Shown: positions 16,853-25,947, counted from the stretch's first letter. The stretch is DNA of 41,058 nucleotides from Collinsella sp. (GCA_019414565.1 DXLU01000014.1:1-41058); one strand, 5' to 3'. Notes: generated by a model not told the origin, from the sequence alone. A program made the numbers and translations.

Positions 16853-17875
16853 ATGACGGCAAGCGACGCGACCGCAACAATTAAAAAGGGGAATTCGGAG
16901 CCCGGTTTCGATAAAACGGCTCAGCGCATCCTCAATCTTTTCTTTGTGCTCAACAGCTCCCCCGAACCGCTGACGACCGAGCAGATCGTCTTGGATTCTG
17001 ACCTGGGATATGGCTCGGGCAACATCGACTCGGATAAGCGCAAGTTTCGGCGCGATCGTGACAAACTGCTCGAGCGTGGCATCTTAATCAAGGAAGTTCG
17101 CCCCGCCGGTGCGCAGGAGACCGAGGAAAGCTCGTGGACAATCGACCGCGAGCACACGTTTGCTGCAGGCGGCCTCATCACCGCAGACGACGCCGACATC
17201 CTACTCAACGCCATCGACCAGACGCTAACGGCCGGCTCTTCCACCTTTGCCGCGCCGCTTGCCGATATTCGCTCCAAAATTGCCTACCTCACCGGCATGT
17301 CGGCGGTGGACGAAGCACCGATCCGCCGCTCTCCCACCGTCGATGCGGTATGGAGCGCCTTTGCCGAGCGATGCGCGCTGCGATTTTTATATCAGAACGG
17401 ACGCGGCGAGCAGAAAGAACGTACCGTCTGTGTCTACGGCATGTTCGAACGCGAGGGCGTGGCGTACTTCTGCGGCCTCGACAATGTCACCGACGACATC
17501 AGGACATTCCGCTGCGACCGTATCGTTCGCGCTTGGCGTCCTTCGAAGGCCTACGCCATCCCTGCGGACTTCAATCTCAACGACTATCTGTTCTTTGAAT
17601 TCGATTTCGCCGACCGACCGCCCGTTGCAGCCACGTTCTCGTTCGCCCCTCAGACGCAGATCGATATGATCAACGGCCTCACGCGCGGGCGAGGTGAGCT
17701 CGCACACACCGATGCGGGATGGATCTGGACCGTTGACGTGCGCGACCTTGAAGCCGCCGCCTCATTTTGCATGGCCCACGCCATGGACGGCATGAGGCCC
17801 ATGGCCCCCAAATCGCTCAAGCAGGCGTGGAACCACCTCATTGAAAGGACGGTGCACGAGCATGCCCGTGCGTAA
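16853..17875 (+). CDS. WYL-domain transcriptional regulator, PafB-like
   Basis: 340 residues. The N-terminal winged helix (about 19-75) includes AQRILNLFFVLNSSPEPLTTEQIV and the KFRRDRDKLLERGI turn typical of PafB proteins. A WYL domain follows (about 160-235, YGMFEREGVAYFCGLDN...TFRCDRIVRAW) and then a C-terminal extension. In mycobacteria PafB pairs with PafC as a heterodimeric activator of DNA-damage genes. The adjacent second WYL gene, overlapping by 14 nt, fits such a pair. The WYL triplet is not literal (AYF). Orthology is inferred from architecture; another ligand-responsive WYL role is possible. Confidence 0.85.
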   Translation: MTASDATATIKKGNSEPGFDKTAQRILNLFFVLNSSPEPLTTEQIVLDSDLGYGSGNIDSDKRKFRRDRDKLLERGILIKEVRPAGAQETEESSWTIDREHTFAAGGLITADDADILLNAIDQTLTAGSSTFAAPLADIRSKIAYLTGMSAVDEAPIRRSPTVDAVWSAFAERCALRFLYQNGRGEQKERTVCVYGMFEREGVAYFCGLDNVTDDIRTFRCDRIVRAWRPSKAYAIPADFNLNDYLFFEFDFADRPPVAATFSFAPQTQIDMINGLTRGRGELAHTDAGWIWTVDVRDLEAAASFCMAHAMDGMRPMAPKSLKQAWNHLIERTVHEHARA

Positions 17876-18779
17876 ACTCACCAGCGAGCAGAGGCTCTCG
17901 CGCGCCATCGACATCATGGAGGCCCTCTACGCCGCCGGCGAGAGCGGCATGACACGAACCGAGATTTGCAGTCGCTTTGACATCACGGGGGCGTCGCTCG
18001 ACGAGATTCTCGAGATCGTCTCGACGCTCGCGGACCGAGAATCGGGTGCGCGTATCATCTGCGAATGCCACGGCGAGCGCGTGGTCCTCACCGGTGACGC
18101 CGGGCGTGTACTACCGCTGCGCCTGAGTGCCGCCGAGGGCGCTGTGCTCAACCACGAACTTGAATCGTTGGGGATCGAGCCCCAGGCGGCGGCTCGGATT
18201 CGACATGCCCTTCTGCCCGAAGAGCTCGGCTATAACCAGCACGTCTTTGACACCGTCAGCCACGGGTCGCACTGGCAGCAGCTGAGCTGCGCCATTCAGG
18301 ACGGCGTTCGCTGTCGTATCTCGTATCGCTCGATGGACGATGCACGGCCACGCGAGCGTCTGGTCGACCCCTTGCGCATTACGGCAAACGGCGACCAAAC
18401 ATACCTGATTGCCTGGGACATCGCGGTCGATGAGCAGCGCACCTATCGCATGGATAAAATCGAGGGACTCACCTTGACGGAAGACTCCGTCGTGCCTCAC
18501 GCACCGGACGTCGCATCCCTCCACGATTCCCTTGCCCGGACGCAGCGTAGCGCAAAGCTCTTGATGCCATTCGATATGGCGGAGCATCTGGACTGGGCCG
18601 GCATCACCCTCATCGAGCGCAGCGGGGCAGACATGGCAACGGTAACCGTGCATTACGGCTCCGAGCGTTGGCTACTGAGCCAGATAATCGCAGCGGGCGG
18701 AGCCATCCGCATCTTGGATAACCCCACCCTGTCAAAGCGTCTGTGCGATATGGCAAAAACTCTCGTCTGTCCGCTTTAG
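17862..18779 (+). CDS. WYL-domain transcriptional regulator, PafC-like
   Basis: About 305 residues from the ATG at 17862. The frame opens earlier only with TTG. The N-terminal helix-turn-helix is LSRAIDIMEALYAAGESGMTRTEICSRF, followed by RVLPLRLSAAEGAVLNHEL, which resembles the PafC middle region. A WYL domain then contains CRISYRSMDDARPRERLVDPL and QTYLIAWDIAVDEQRTYRMDKI. Its start lies inside the end of the upstream WYL gene, so the two are cotranslated and probably form a complex. The stop overlaps the stop of the convergent exonuclease-helicase gene, a possible link to DNA repair regulation. Confidence 0.85.
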   Translation: MPVRKLTSEQRLSRAIDIMEALYAAGESGMTRTEICSRFDITGASLDEILEIVSTLADRESGARIICECHGERVVLTGDAGRVLPLRLSAAEGAVLNHELESLGIEPQAAARIRHALLPEELGYNQHVFDTVSHGSHWQQLSCAIQDGVRCRISYRSMDDARPRERLVDPLRITANGDQTYLIAWDIAVDEQRTYRMDKIEGLTLTEDSVVPHAPDVASLHDSLARTQRSAKLLMPFDMAEHLDWAGITLIERSGADMATVTVHYGSERWLLSQIIAAGGAIRILDNPTLSKRLCDMAKTLVCPL

Positions 18780-21670
18780 CGCCGCCGCTCGTGGCGTGCG
18801 CGCCACAGTTGCAGATAGTGCCCGATCTGCGCCGATTCGATGCGCTGGTAGGAGCTCGTGGGCAGCGACGTTAAGAACTTCTTGCCATAGCCCTTCGTCA
18901 CCAGGCGAGGATCCGCCAAGATCAGCACACCGCTATCGGTCGACGAGCGAATCAAACGCCCCGCGGCCTGCTTAACCTCGAGCACCGCCTCGGGCAGCGA
19001 ATAGCGCGCCCATGCGCGGTCTTCGCGCAGGTTGCGCTCGCACGAGAGCGGGTCCGTGGGGCTCGAGAACGGCAACTTGGGAATGATGACGCAGCGCAGC
19101 GTCTCGCCGCTGGCATCAAACCCCTCCCAGAAGGCCTTGAGCGCAAAAAGCGACGAGGCCGGTTCGTTGATAAACCGGTCGCGCAGGCGACGAGGAGATG
19201 AGTTGCGCTGCTGGCAGTTGAGCTCCAGACCCGCACGGGCCATCTTGGGCTCAACGCGGGCGTATAGGTCCTCCATGTCGCGCCGATTGGTGAACAACGT
19301 GAGCACCGATCCGCCCATGGCAAGATGGGCGTCGACCAGTACGCGCTCGAGCGCCGTAAGATAGCTCTCACGATCGCGCGGATCGGGGATATCGCCCGCA
19401 ACGACTACAGCCATGTTCGAATCGAAGTCGTAGCTCGAATCCAAGTGCAGCGATGACGACGTTGAAGCACCGATGCGATCAAGGCCGACCGCATGGTTAA
19501 AGTGCTCAAAGCTTTTGGACACCGTCATGGTCGCCGAGGCAAAGATAGCCGTGTGAACCTCGGGTAGCCACTCGGTTGCCAAAGCCTCGCCAATGTCGAT
19601 GCGCTCTGCGGTCATCGACTCTCCGCCGGCACGAAGTCTGCGATTGACCTGCAGCGAGTACACGTAGTGTTCATCGGTGCCATCAATGATGAGTTTGAGG
19701 TTCTCGGCCAGCTCGTGCAGGCGGCGCGAGATATCACCCAGGTCGACAACAACCTCGGGCTTGTCGGCGGCGACGGCTTGCACCAGCGCGTCGACGCTCT
19801 TGTCAGCTTGTTCCAATGCGTCGATGCCAGTGTAGGCCGACTGTAAGAAATCATGCCAGTCGTCTGATTCGCGCAGCTCGGGGCCAATCCATAGATTGGC
19901 ATTGTCATAACCCCCACGCGCACGGCGGCCGAGCTCGCGAACGCCATCGAACACGTCGGCGATTGCCATGCTCGCGCGGGCAACCGTCGACGTCGCCTTG
20001 GCAGTAAGGCCCAGATAGAGCGTAGAGCCCTCGGAGGTTGCCAAATCACGGGAAACCTGGCTTAGTGCGCCGGTGCTCGAGCCACCCAGGCGCTCGAACA
20101 GGACGCGTGATTCGTCCGCCGACACCACGCGCGCCCACTGACGGCGCGCCTCGCGCTCGATGGAATGGGCCTCGTCGATTACCCAATGACGAATCGGAGG
20201 CAAAATCCTGCCCTCGGCCGCGACGTTACGGAACAGCAGGGAATGGTTGGTGACCACCACATCGGCATGCGCCGCACGACGGCGAGCACCGTGGACCAAA
20301 CATTTATCAGGGAAAAACGGGCAGAGGCGACGAGCACACTCGCGCGAGGCCGTCGTAAAGTCGGGACGGTTGACGCTGCGCCACCGAATGCCGAGCGAGT
20401 CGAGGTCGCCATCGGCTGATTGGCAGACGTACGCCATAATGACCGCGACCGCCGTGAGCGTGTCCGCCGGATCGCGCTTGGTGGTGATCTCGACCTGGCC
20501 GCGGCTCATGCGCTCGAGCTTGCGCAGGCACGGATAGTGGTCATACCCCTTGAGAGCGCAAAATGACAGACCACCGTTCAGTTGCTCGGCAAGTTTTGGC
20601 AGCTCATGGTACATGAGCTGGTCGGCAAGATTGTTCGATTTGGTCGCAATACCAACCGTGATGTTGTTACGGCGTGCTGCCTCGGCAAAAGGCACCAGAT
20701 AGGCCATCGATTTGCCGACGCCTGTGCCCGCCTCAATTACACGATGAGTGCCCGTGACCAGCGCATCGTGGACCTCGAGCGCCATCGCGATCTGCTCATC
20801 ACGCGGCTCGTAGGTGGGATACATGCGATTGACCAGGCCACCTGGTGCATAGTCTGCCTCAATCTCCTCACGACTCGGCATCTTGAGAACCGGCAGCTCA
20901 TCGGCGTCCACCCGATCGTCGGCGCGATCGGCCTTGAGAACGTCAGCACGAGCGGCGCTGAGAGAGAAGATAGAACCAGGGTTCTGCCCTGCCAAGAATG
21001 AGAAGATAGGACGATAGGACCAAGGCACGTCCGGATGCATGTCGGCTAGGCGCGCCATAAGGCCCTGGGGCAAGTCGGTGAGCGCCACGAGCAACACGCG
21101 CCATACGCCACACAGGGCGTCGACGTCGGCATTGGCACGGTGTGATACCGAGTCGCAGCCAAACAGATCGGCCATAAAAGACAGCTTGTGCGAGGCCAGG
21201 CGCGGAAGCGCGATGCGCGACAGCGCCAGCGAATCGATCCAAATATCGCTCACGTTGACGCCGCCTTTGACAGACTCGATAAACGAGCGGTCGAACGTGG
21301 CGTTGTGTGCGATCACCGGGCAGCCACCGACAAAATCGGCGAGAGCGGCGACGGCCTCAACCGCCGACGGGGCATCTGCCACATCGTCATTTGTAATGCT
21401 CGTGAGCTCGGTAATCTCGGCGGGAATCAGCTGTTTGGGATGCACGAAGGTATCGAAGCGGTCGATGACCTCGCGGCCCGAAAGACGGGCCGCCGAGATC
21501 TCGATCAGCTCGTTGTCCTGCACCGAAAGACCCGTGGTCTCGGTATCGAGGACAATCACATCTTCCTCGATAAGGCCGAAGGACTGCGTTTTGGCGCGGT
21601 CGGCAAGCGTGGCATAGGAGTCGATGACAAACTGCGGCGTTCCTGACGAAACCGCGTCCTCGATTAGCAT
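18776..21670 (-). CDS. dinG: DnaQ-like exonuclease fused to DinG-family iron-sulfur helicase
   Basis: 964 residues. The N-terminal DEDDh 3'-5' exonuclease (about 35-200) has Asp42/Glu44 in LDTETTG, Asp127 in AHNATFDRSF, and His177 and Asp182 in SHRANADVDA. The XPD/DinG-type helicase follows, with Walker A EAGTGVGKS (313-321), VIDEAHS as DEAH box, and late motifs including LKAFWEGFDASGE and VKQAAGRLIRSSTDSG. Cysteines YPCL, ECARRLCPFFPDKC fit the iron-sulfur cluster. Fused forms occur in Gram-positive bacteria; in Staphylococcus the homologous protein acts mainly as a nuclease with a degenerate ATPase (family knowledge), whereas here both halves look intact. The ATG overlaps the ddl stop by 7 nt, so the two are coupled. 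A role in structured-DNA repair is inferred. Confidence 0.92.
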   Translation of the reverse strand: MLIEDAVSSGTPQFVIDSYATLADRAKTQSFGLIEEDVIVLDTETTGLSVQDNELIEISAARLSGREVIDRFDTFVHPKQLIPAEITELTSITNDDVADAPSAVEAVAALADFVGGCPVIAHNATFDRSFIESVKGGVNVSDIWIDSLALSRIALPRLASHKLSFMADLFGCDSVSHRANADVDALCGVWRVLLVALTDLPQGLMARLADMHPDVPWSYRPIFSFLAGQNPGSIFSLSAARADVLKADRADDRVDADELPVLKMPSREEIEADYAPGGLVNRMYPTYEPRDEQIAMALEVHDALVTGTHRVIEAGTGVGKSMAYLVPFAEAARRNNITVGIATKSNNLADQLMYHELPKLAEQLNGGLSFCALKGYDHYPCLRKLERMSRGQVEITTKRDPADTLTAVAVIMAYVCQSADGDLDSLGIRWRSVNRPDFTTASRECARRLCPFFPDKCLVHGARRRAAHADVVVTNHSLLFRNVAAEGRILPPIRHWVIDEAHSIEREARRQWARVVSADESRVLFERLGGSSTGALSQVSRDLATSEGSTLYLGLTAKATSTVARASMAIADVFDGVRELGRRARGGYDNANLWIGPELRESDDWHDFLQSAYTGIDALEQADKSVDALVQAVAADKPEVVVDLGDISRRLHELAENLKLIIDGTDEHYVYSLQVNRRLRAGGESMTAERIDIGEALATEWLPEVHTAIFASATMTVSKSFEHFNHAVGLDRIGASTSSSLHLDSSYDFDSNMAVVVAGDIPDPRDRESYLTALERVLVDAHLAMGGSVLTLFTNRRDMEDLYARVEPKMARAGLELNCQQRNSSPRRLRDRFINEPASSLFALKAFWEGFDASGETLRCVIIPKLPFSSPTDPLSCERNLREDRAWARYSLPEAVLEVKQAAGRLIRSSTDSGVLILADPRLVTKGYGKKFLTSLPTSSYQRIESAQIGHYLQLWRARHERRR

Positions 21671-22629
21671 GCAATGCCCGCTCGACGAAGGCCCATACGG
21701 ATCAGGCTGTCACAGACCTGCGGGAACGTCATGTCGTCGGTGTGGCGGATCTCATCCGGATACAGCGACGTATCGGTCATGCCGGGAATGGTATTGGTCT
21801 CGAGGATAACGGGGCCGTCCTCGCTCACAATAAAGTCGCTGCGCGAGATACCCAGGCAACCGAGGGCCTTGTGAGCGGCACAGGCAAGTTCCTGAGCGCG
21901 AGCGTAATTCTCGGGTGAAATCTGCGCCGGAATGCGATGGATATCCGTAGGGTCGACATACTTCACGTCCAGATCGTAGAACTCGCAGTCCTCGGGCTTA
22001 CGAATCTCGACAATCGGCAGGGCGCGTACGTCATCTTCGCCGTATACGCCGACGGTGATCTCGGTACCCTCGATGCACTTCTCGACCAGCACTTTGTCGC
22101 CGTACTCAAACGCCTTGGCGATTGCCGCGGGCAGCTCGGAGGGCTCATGGACCAGGGAAATGCCATAGCTGGAACCGTTGACGGCCGGCTTCACAAAGCA
22201 GCGTTCGCCACAAACCTCAACGATATGATCGATATCGACTTCATCGCCCACCTCGAGCGCAAGGCCGGGGGCAATGGGAATGCCCGCCTTGGCGTATAGG
22301 AGCTTAGAGACCTCCTTGTCGGCACCGCAGGCGCTGGCAAGTACGCCCGAGGCCGTGTAGGGGATACCCAGGGTCTCCATGGCACCCTGCATGGCGCCAT
22401 CCTCACCGCCGGCGCCGTGCATGGCGATAAATGCCACATCGAATCCGCCGGTCGCCATGGTTACCATAAAGTCATCAGCGGCCGTGTCAAGCAGCTCCAC
22501 CGAGGTGTAGCCGGCTTCTTTCAGTGCCACCACAACGTTCTTTCCCGAATCGAGCGAGATCTCGCGCTCGGCGGAATGACCGCCCGCCAAGACCGCTACG
22601 TGCATGTTCTCTAGGCTTTTACCCGGCAT
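21664..22629 (-). CDS. ddl: D-alanine--D-alanine ligase
   Basis: Makes the D-Ala-D-Ala dipeptide for peptidoglycan using ATP. It has the ATP-grasp order of Ddl proteins: AVLAGGHSAEREISLDSG (catalytic Glu), FIAMHGAGGEDGAMQGAMET, CFVKPAVNGSSYGISLV (Ser), EIRKPEDCEFYDLDVKYVD (omega-loop Tyr, D-Ala rather than D-lactate type) and ILETNTIPGMTDTSLYP (metal ligands). At 321 residues it is somewhat shorter than many Ddl proteins. AGGAGGAG lies 7 nt before the ATG. It is divergent from rlmN and overlaps dinG downstream by 7 nt. Confidence 0.95.
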   Translation of the reverse strand: MPGKSLENMHVAVLAGGHSAEREISLDSGKNVVVALKEAGYTSVELLDTAADDFMVTMATGGFDVAFIAMHGAGGEDGAMQGAMETLGIPYTASGVLASACGADKEVSKLLYAKAGIPIAPGLALEVGDEVDIDHIVEVCGERCFVKPAVNGSSYGISLVHEPSELPAAIAKAFEYGDKVLVEKCIEGTEITVGVYGEDDVRALPIVEIRKPEDCEFYDLDVKYVDPTDIHRIPAQISPENYARAQELACAAHKALGCLGISRSDFIVSEDGPVILETNTIPGMTDTSLYPDEIRHTDDMTFPQVCDSLIRMGLRRAGIAC

Positions 22630-22669
22630 GGGCAGACTCCTCCTCTATAATTTCTGCAGCTGATACCAT

Positions 22670-22699
22670 ATTGTAGCGATACCCTCTACGTTTCCCCAA
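22670..22699 (-). promoter_or_regulatory. Candidate promoter of ddl-dinG
   Basis: On the minus strand, TTGGGG (22694-22699) and TACAAT (22670-22675) are separated by 18 nt, 40 nt upstream of the ddl ATG. On the plus strand a perfect TATAAT at 22646-22651 could serve rlmN but has no good -35. Confidence 0.4.
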
Positions 22700-22714
22700 A
22701 ATCGAAAGGCTTCC

Positions 22715-23767
22715 ATGAATCCCAGGACTAAATCTCAGGACATTCGCGACTTGAGCCAAAACGATATTCGCGAGCTCGTGGCCGAACTTGGCCAGCCCGC
22801 CTTCCGCGCGAAGCAGCTCATCGAATGGGTCTTTGAGAAGAACGTTTGTTCGTTTGACGATATGACCAACCTTCCCAAGGCTTTCCGTGAGCAGCTTAAA
22901 GAGGCTTTTGCCTTTGATACGCCGACTGAACTCACCAAGCAGGTTTCCAAAGATGGCTCGCGCAAGTATCTGCTCGAGTACCACGATGGCATTTCCGTCG
23001 AGACTGTCGGCATGCCCCGTCGTAACAAACTTTCCGTCTGCGTTTCAACCCAGGCAGGCTGCGGCATGGGCTGCGCCTTTTGCGCTACCGGTCTCAACGG
23101 CCTCAAGCGCTCTCTGACCGCTCAAGAGATCGTCGACCAGGTGCTTCATGTATCCAACGACTTTGGCGAGCGTGCCACAAGCGTTGTCTTCATGGGCCAG
23201 GGCGAGCCGTTTGCCAACTACGACGAGGTTCTCAAGGCATTGCGTATCCTCAACGACCCCGATGGTATCGGTATCGGCGCTCGTCACCTCACCGTCTCTA
23301 CCAGCGGCGTTATTCCCGGTATTCGCAAATTTGCCGATATCCCCGAGCAGTTCACTCTTGCCGTTTCCCTGCATTCCGCCATCCAGTCGACGCGCAATAA
23401 GCTCATGCCCGGTGTTAAGAAATACACGCTGCTTCGCCTTCACGAAGCGCTTCAGCTCTACACCGAGAAGACTGGCCGCCGCCCGACCTATGAGTATGCC
23501 ATGATCGAAGGCGTCAACGATACGAATCCCGAGATGCAGGCACTCTGCGACTTCTGCGAGGGAACGCTGTGCCACGTTAACCTGATTCAACTTAACGACA
23601 TCGAGGGCAGCCCGCTCAAGCCGTCGCCGATTCATAAGGTTGAGGATCTTCAGCGTCGTCTTGAGTCCCGTGGCATCGAGACCACGATTCGTAACTCCCG
23701 TGGTAACGATATTGACGCCGCTTGCGGACAGCTGAAACAGCGCTTCAAAGTTCAGAAGAGCGCATAG
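22715..23767 (+). CDS. rlmN: 23S rRNA/tRNA (adenine-C2)-methyltransferase RlmN
   Basis: A radical-SAM enzyme that methylates C2 of A2503 in 23S rRNA and A37 of some tRNAs. The radical-SAM cysteines are in CGMGCAFCATG. The methyl-carrying Cys near the C-terminus is in NDIDAACGQL. The blocks FMGQGEPFANYDEV, HLTVSTSGVIPGI and LAVSLHSA are typical. Its 350 residues match the family. AAAGG precedes the ATG at 5 nt. Codons here end in T more often than in most neighbours. The gene is divergent from ddl and ends at a strong terminator. Confidence 0.96.
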   Translation: MNPRTKSQDIRDLSQNDIRELVAELGQPAFRAKQLIEWVFEKNVCSFDDMTNLPKAFREQLKEAFAFDTPTELTKQVSKDGSRKYLLEYHDGISVETVGMPRRNKLSVCVSTQAGCGMGCAFCATGLNGLKRSLTAQEIVDQVLHVSNDFGERATSVVFMGQGEPFANYDEVLKALRILNDPDGIGIGARHLTVSTSGVIPGIRKFADIPEQFTLAVSLHSAIQSTRNKLMPGVKKYTLLRLHEALQLYTEKTGRRPTYEYAMIEGVNDTNPEMQALCDFCEGTLCHVNLIQLNDIEGSPLKPSPIHKVEDLQRRLESRGIETTIRNSRGNDIDAACGQLKQRFKVQKSA

Positions 23768-23785
23768 GGGAGTCGCACTCCAAAA

Positions 23786-23801
23786 CGTTTCATGTGAAAC
23801 A
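23786..23801. promoter_or_regulatory. parS-like site, degenerate
   Basis: CGTTTCATGTGAAACA differs at two positions from the 16-nt parS consensus TGTTTCACGTGAAACA. It lies between the rlmN stop and its terminator. Confidence 0.6.
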
Positions 23802-23805
23802 TCGG

Positions 23806-23847
23806 ACGGCCCCTGTTGCAGGATATGCAACAGGGGCCGTTTCATTT
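23806..23847 (+). terminator. Terminator of rlmN
   Basis: A perfect 15-bp stem ACGGCCCCTGTTGCA/TGCAACAGGGGCCGT with a 5-nt loop, followed by TTCATTT. Confidence 0.85.
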
Positions 23848-23905
23848 ATTGACCTCAATTTTGGACCGCTGCTAGCTTCCCCATTGTTTACGGACAAAAT
23901 AAGCA

Positions 23906-23933
23906 GCCCTTGTCTCATGAATCAGACAAGGGC
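23906..23933 (-). terminator. Terminator-like hairpin after the parAB operon
   Basis: A 10-bp perfect stem GCCCTTGTCT/AGACAAGGGC with an 8-nt loop. On the minus strand it is followed by TGCTTATTTT, 32 nt past the stop of the small parB-linked gene. Confidence 0.65.
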
Positions 23934-23957
23934 CGCTCAAAATATGCAGGGTAATTG

Positions 23958-23969
23958 TTAGGTACCTAA
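23958..23969. promoter_or_regulatory. 12-bp palindrome TTAGGTACCTAA, copy 1
   Basis: A perfect palindrome overlapping the stop codon of the parB-linked small gene. The identical sequence occurs at 27462-27473. Function unknown. Confidence 0.35.
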
Positions 23970-24220
23970 TAGCCTACATTTTCCCATTGGTTGCTAACCC
24001 AACCTTGATTAATCTTAGGATTTTTTGTTACCTGAGCAGTGCGCATGGCAACATCTTCTGTCATAACATCCATTTTCTTCTTGGAAGTATCGACAATATC
24101 TTGCGCACCACGAAGCAAACGACCTCGAAGTTCATCGTCTGTCGCGATCTTATAGCCAGCAAAGGCACCGGCCGCGACAGTCGTCACCAATGCAATCGCA
24201 GTTAAAATCTTATTCCTCAT
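23966..24220 (-). CDS. Small membrane-anchored protein downstream of parB
   Basis: 84 residues from the ATG at 24220, which has AAGGAGG 5 nt upstream; an earlier in-frame ATG at 24238 has weaker support. There is one N-terminal hydrophobic segment (about 4-23, KILTAIALVTTVAAGAFAGYKIA), then a charged amphipathic region. The size and layout are YtxH-like, but no motif secures the family. It starts inside the end of parB (11-nt overlap), so it is translated with the segregation genes. Its stop overlaps a 12-bp palindrome (TTAGGTACCTAA, 23958-23969). Confidence 0.7.
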   Translation of the reverse strand: MRNKILTAIALVTTVAAGAFAGYKIATDDELRGRLLRGAQDIVDTSKKKMDVMTEDVAMRTAQVTKNPKINQGWVSNQWENVGY

Positions 24221-25115
24221 CTTGGCCTCCTTGATCAAACTGAATCATTTCACCAAGAATACGAGAGAGCTCTTCCTCGTCTTTAAACTCAATCTCAATC
24301 TTATTCTTTCCACGCGAGCTTTTCACGCGCACGTTGGTATTAAATACCTGACGAAGTACACGCGCAGCCTTTTTAAAAGACTGAGGCGTTGCAGGCCGCG
24401 GCGTCTTAGGTGTCTCTCCGGCAGAAAACAATGGAGCAAGATTTTCTGTCGCTCTTACAGAAAGGCCCTCCGCAACAACCTTCTCTGCAAGTCGAATTCG
24501 AGCATCCTCATAGGGAACTGCAAGAATCGCACGTGCGTGACCAGCAGTAAGTTTACCCTCAAAAATCATCTGCTGAACTACTTCGGGGAGATCGAGAAGG
24601 CGCAGCGAATTTGTAATTGCAGAGCGTGATTTGCTTACTGCCTTCGACAATGCCTCCTGGGTCATACCGCTGGCATTAATGAGCTGGCGATAGCCCTTAG
24701 CCTCTTCGACGGGATTCAGATTAGAACGCTGAAGGTTTTCGATAAGAGCAAGAGCCAGCATCTCTTCATCATTAACATCTTTAATGATGACAGGCAGCTC
24801 CTCAAGACCAGCAAGCTTTGACGCCTGGTAACGACGCTCACCAGCGATGATCTCATAGCCGTTTCCATGCTTGCGAACCAAAAGCGGCTGCAAAACGCCA
24901 TGTTCTTGGATTGACTCGCTCAACTCGCGAAGTTCAGTTTCATTAAAGTGAATTCGCGGTTGATTAGGATTGGGAACGATATCCTCAACCGGTAGTTTTG
25001 TTTCAGATGCTGTATTTGAAGCAGATGCAGCAGAACCACCGGTCTCATACTCAGCCTCTGAGACCAAAGCATTGAGTCCGCGTCCCAATCCACCGCGTTT
25101 CTTTGCACTAGGCAC
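24210..25115 (-). CDS. parB: Chromosome-partitioning protein ParB (Spo0J/Noc family)
   Basis: A CTP-dependent DNA clamp that loads at parS and spreads to organise the origin. In its 301 residues the N-terminal GLGRGLNALVSE leads to the VEDIVPNPNQPR strand, the CTP-binding box EIIAGERRYQASKLAGLEELPVI (split here at GERRYQASKLAG), and ENLQRSNLNPVEEAKGYRQL. The helix-turn-helix MTQEALSKAVSKSRSAITNS and a C-terminal dimer region (KIEIEFKDEEELSRILGEM) follow. The start is GTG behind AGAGGTGATC, and it overlaps parA by 8 nt. Three perfect parS sites lie just upstream of parA. Confidence 0.96.
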   Translation of the reverse strand: MPSAKKRGGLGRGLNALVSEAEYETGGSAASASNTASETKLPVEDIVPNPNQPRIHFNETELRELSESIQEHGVLQPLLVRKHGNGYEIIAGERRYQASKLAGLEELPVIIKDVNDEEMLALALIENLQRSNLNPVEEAKGYRQLINASGMTQEALSKAVSKSRSAITNSLRLLDLPEVVQQMIFEGKLTAGHARAILAVPYEDARIRLAEKVVAEGLSVRATENLAPLFSAGETPKTPRPATPQSFKKAARVLRQVFNTNVRVKSSRGKNKIEIEFKDEEELSRILGEMIQFDQGGQDEE

Positions 25116-25908
25116 GCTTGATCACCTCTTTTGCAAGGTTCATATACGCTTTTGCACCCTTATTTTGAGGTGCATAGGTAATTACCGGTTCTCCAAAAGA
25201 CGGAGCTTCAGAGATTTTAACAGTACGGGGAATCAGCGTCTTAAACGCCTTATCACCAAAGTACGATTGAACTTCCTCAACAACCTGATTCGACAAAGAA
25301 GTACGTGAGTCATACATGGTCATAAGCACGCCATAGGTGTCTAAGCCCTTGTTCAGACGTGATTTGACCATCTTCATTGACTCAAGCAGCTTCGTAACGC
25401 CCTCGAGTGCGTAATACTCACACTGGATTGGAATCAAAACGCTATCTGCTGCGGTCAAGGCATTGATTGTAAGCAGGCCGAGCGAAGGAGGACAGTCAAT
25501 GAAAATAAAATCGAACTCGTCCTGAATCGGCTCAAGCAAGTCTTTGAGGCGGGTTTCACGAGCAATTGCGCTTACGAGCTCAATTTCAGCACCTGCAAGC
25601 TGAATCGTAGCTGGAATTACGAATACCTTTTTGCAATTTGTATCAAGAACAAGCGATTCTGCCGGCACATCATTCAACAATGCATCATAGATGCAGTGAT
25701 CAAGGTCTTCTTTTTCAATTCCAAATCCACTGGTACTGTTTCCCTGCGGATCAAAATCGACAATCAGTGTCTTACGACCCTGCTCACCCAGTGCTGCTGC
25801 AAGGTTTACAGCCGTTGTTGACTTACCGACGCCGCCTTTTTGATTGATGATTGCAATGATACGCGTGTCTTTTGCGTTCTTAGAACGCTTAACGTCGCGA
25901 AATCCCAC
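25108..25908 (-). CDS. parA: Chromosome-partitioning ATPase ParA (Soj)
   Basis: A 266-residue deviant-Walker ATPase that drives origin segregation with ParB. Walker A is QKGGVGKSTT (about 23-32) with the signature first Lys. Other motifs are IVDFDPQGNSTSGFG, FIFIDCPPSLGLLTINAL and IPIQCEYYALEGV. The N-terminus lacks the DNA-binding extension of plasmid ParA proteins, fitting the chromosomal Soj type. The start is GTG with AGGAGG 4 nt upstream. It is first gene of parA-parB-small protein; the three parS sites lie between it and rsmG. Confidence 0.97.
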   Translation of the reverse strand: MGFRDVKRSKNAKDTRIIAIINQKGGVGKSTTAVNLAAALGEQGRKTLIVDFDPQGNSTSGFGIEKEDLDHCIYDALLNDVPAESLVLDTNCKKVFVIPATIQLAGAEIELVSAIARETRLKDLLEPIQDEFDFIFIDCPPSLGLLTINALTAADSVLIPIQCEYYALEGVTKLLESMKMVKSRLNKGLDTYGVLMTMYDSRTSLSNQVVEEVQSYFGDKAFKTLIPRTVKISEAPSFGEPVITYAPQNKGAKAYMNLAKEVIKRA

Positions 25909-25947
25909 GGTCCCTCCTGGTGTGTATTAAAGCTGTCAAACGGAGGA

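Noticed and set aside
23958..23969. DtxR/IdeR iron box at TTAGGTACCTAA
   Set aside because: The half-sites are similar, but the palindrome is 12 bp instead of the 19-bp DtxR box, and no iron genes are adjacent.
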